Shown here: positions 63,211 through 64,000 of the stretch, piece after piece | How the letters are laid out: every line of letters begins with the position of its first letter | Numbering within the stretch: position 1 is the stretch's first letter | Assembly: GCF_032362555.1 (NCBI RefSeq) | Contig: NC_083516.1 | Span: 6,845,001-6,909,000 of the forward strand | Direction of reading: 5' to 3' | Source: Amyelois transitella | Lineage: Eukaryota > Arthropoda > Insecta > Lepidoptera > Pyralidae | Length of the DNA: 64,000 nt | Notes under the pieces: model-generated | Database searches by the model: none | Told to the model about the DNA's origin: nothing | The model's input: the letters and a program-made list of their open reading frames with translations, nothing else | Made by a program: the position numbers and the translations under genes

Positions 63211-63888
63211 TCATCTCGCATAAATACTATTTAAATGATAGTTACCCGTGTTGTTATTATTTCTCCGCATCAGTCTCTCTGGGTGCGAGTGAGCTAGTTG
63301 GGTGTAGTCTCTGAAAACTTCGTTGTACGTGTCGTCGTTGGAGGACATCTCGCTTTCACGCATCTCTTCGTTCAGTTTTGTTAGCCGCAAACTGAGAATT
63401 GAAAGAAAAGTGAGCTTATTGCGATGACGTACGTGCCGATGGACTTAAACATACATTGCGACTTTGTATCTCTTATCCCTTGCCGGGTGAACAGAGCCGA
63501 CGTTCTCAAACACTGGTAGAAAGGCCACATTGAGCTAGACAACTAGATCATGGAATTGAGATTCAAATAGCGACATGAAGCTAGCCGACCGTTTAAGTTA
63601 GTCTTTCCTTCATTTGACTTTTTACTAACAAAAGAAAACTAGAGTATATTGCGATGATGAACGGGCCTTCTTCAAATTTAACTTGATTCGAATGACAGCA
63701 GGGCAGATGTAGGTATGTATGATGTAGGAGTATAAGCTAAGAACACGCAAGTGGAGAAAGAGAGAAGAGAAGTGTACTCACAGTGTAACTATGTCGGCGT
63801 TGGCGTTTTTGACTGCGATGTCGAGCGGCGTTTGTCCCTCATTGTCAACGATTGATTGGTCCGCGCGGTACCGAAGCAATAGACACAC
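63211..63888 (-). CDS. CenB1A: ACAP/centaurin-beta ArfGAP, C-terminal two exons (partial)
   Basis: ArfGAP with coiled-coil (BAR), PH and ankyrin repeats, acting on Arf6 at endosomes and plasma membrane. Exons 63888-63782 and 63391-63211 join in phase (CT|T). The first encodes most of an ankyrin repeat: VCLLLRYRADQSIVDNEGQT then PLDIAVKNANADIVTL. The second encodes the family tail LRLTKLNEEMRESE then YNEVFRDYTQLAHSHPERL and ends NNNTGNYHLNSIYAR. Human ACAP2 ends very similarly (IVTLLRLARMNEEMRES; DIFRDFSQMA). The remaining exons (BAR, PH, ArfGAP) lie beyond base 64000; 63889-64000 is intron. A degraded SINE lies in the last intron. Confidence 0.85.
63447..63590 (-). repeat. (TATG)n SINE, degraded copy in the ACAP intron
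   Basis: ctcttatcccttgccgggtg, gacgttctcaaacactggta and tgagattcaaatagcgacat; heavily diverged. Confidence 0.65.
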
Positions 63889-64000
63889 CTGTACAACAAC
63901 AAAGTAAAATTGACTCTAATTCAATTTTTTTAATCTAGTACCTACCAAAAAAATGCAGGGAAAAAGATGAATGGAGGACGCTCCACTCAACTCCACCGAC

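Noticed and set aside
62947-63234. 95-aa plus-strand ORF overlapping the ACAP 3' end
   Set aside because: Antisense to the likely 3' UTR and last codons of ACAP; no family resemblance.

Overview
The window is nuclear DNA from an insect, almost certainly a moth or butterfly. Most of it is AT-rich. The genes are spliced with GT-AG introns (one GC-AG), and intergenic and intronic DNA is littered with dispersed repeats of lepidopteran type: a short element ending in (TATG)n, tails carrying 'cgcgacttcgtccgcg', tRNA-derived SINEs, RTE-like LINE remnants, and mariner-like and hAT-like elements. I could follow whole gene models by splice phase.

Layout. 1-264: edge fragment of a basic, transposon-type ORF (-). 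2543-3559: KRR1 (+). 3625-7003: mitochondrial seryl-tRNA synthetase (-), four exons, tail to tail with KRR1. 7680-19008: DNA methyltransferase 1 (+), eight exons, 1428 aa, head to head with the synthetase. 19485-28704: ESF1 (-), eight exons, with a 4.6 kb DNA transposon and a second inverted-repeat element in its first intron. 28863-30246: a hAT-like element with an 8-bp target duplication. 32654-33083: TRIAP1 (+), two exons. 33747-34996: SPT4 (-), four exons. 35-45.7 kb: gene-poor DNA with an RTE relic, SINEs and a small foldback element. 45750-50155: an unrecognised 99-aa secreted six-cysteine peptide (+). 54230-57403: nanos (+), seven exons. 57.4-63.2 kb: repeats and 3' flanks. 63211-63888: the last two exons of an ACAP/centaurin-beta ArfGAP (-), which runs off the right edge.

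The left half is a compact housekeeping cluster: two nucleolar rRNA-processing factors (KRR1, ESF1), a mitochondrial tRNA synthetase, a mitochondrial intermembrane-space lipid-transfer adaptor (TRIAP1), an elongation factor (SPT4) and the maintenance methyltransferase. The right half is sparse and holds developmental or secreted genes with long introns. I saw no operon, CRISPR array, rRNA gene or functional tRNA gene.

The least explained items are: a perfect 275-bp inverted repeat beside a 26-bp hairpin in DNMT1 intron 6; the unassigned transposon in ESF1 intron 1; the GC-AG intron of ESF1; the abrupt GC rise inside DNMT1 exon 5; and the secreted peptide gene. I see no convincing novel multi-gene system.
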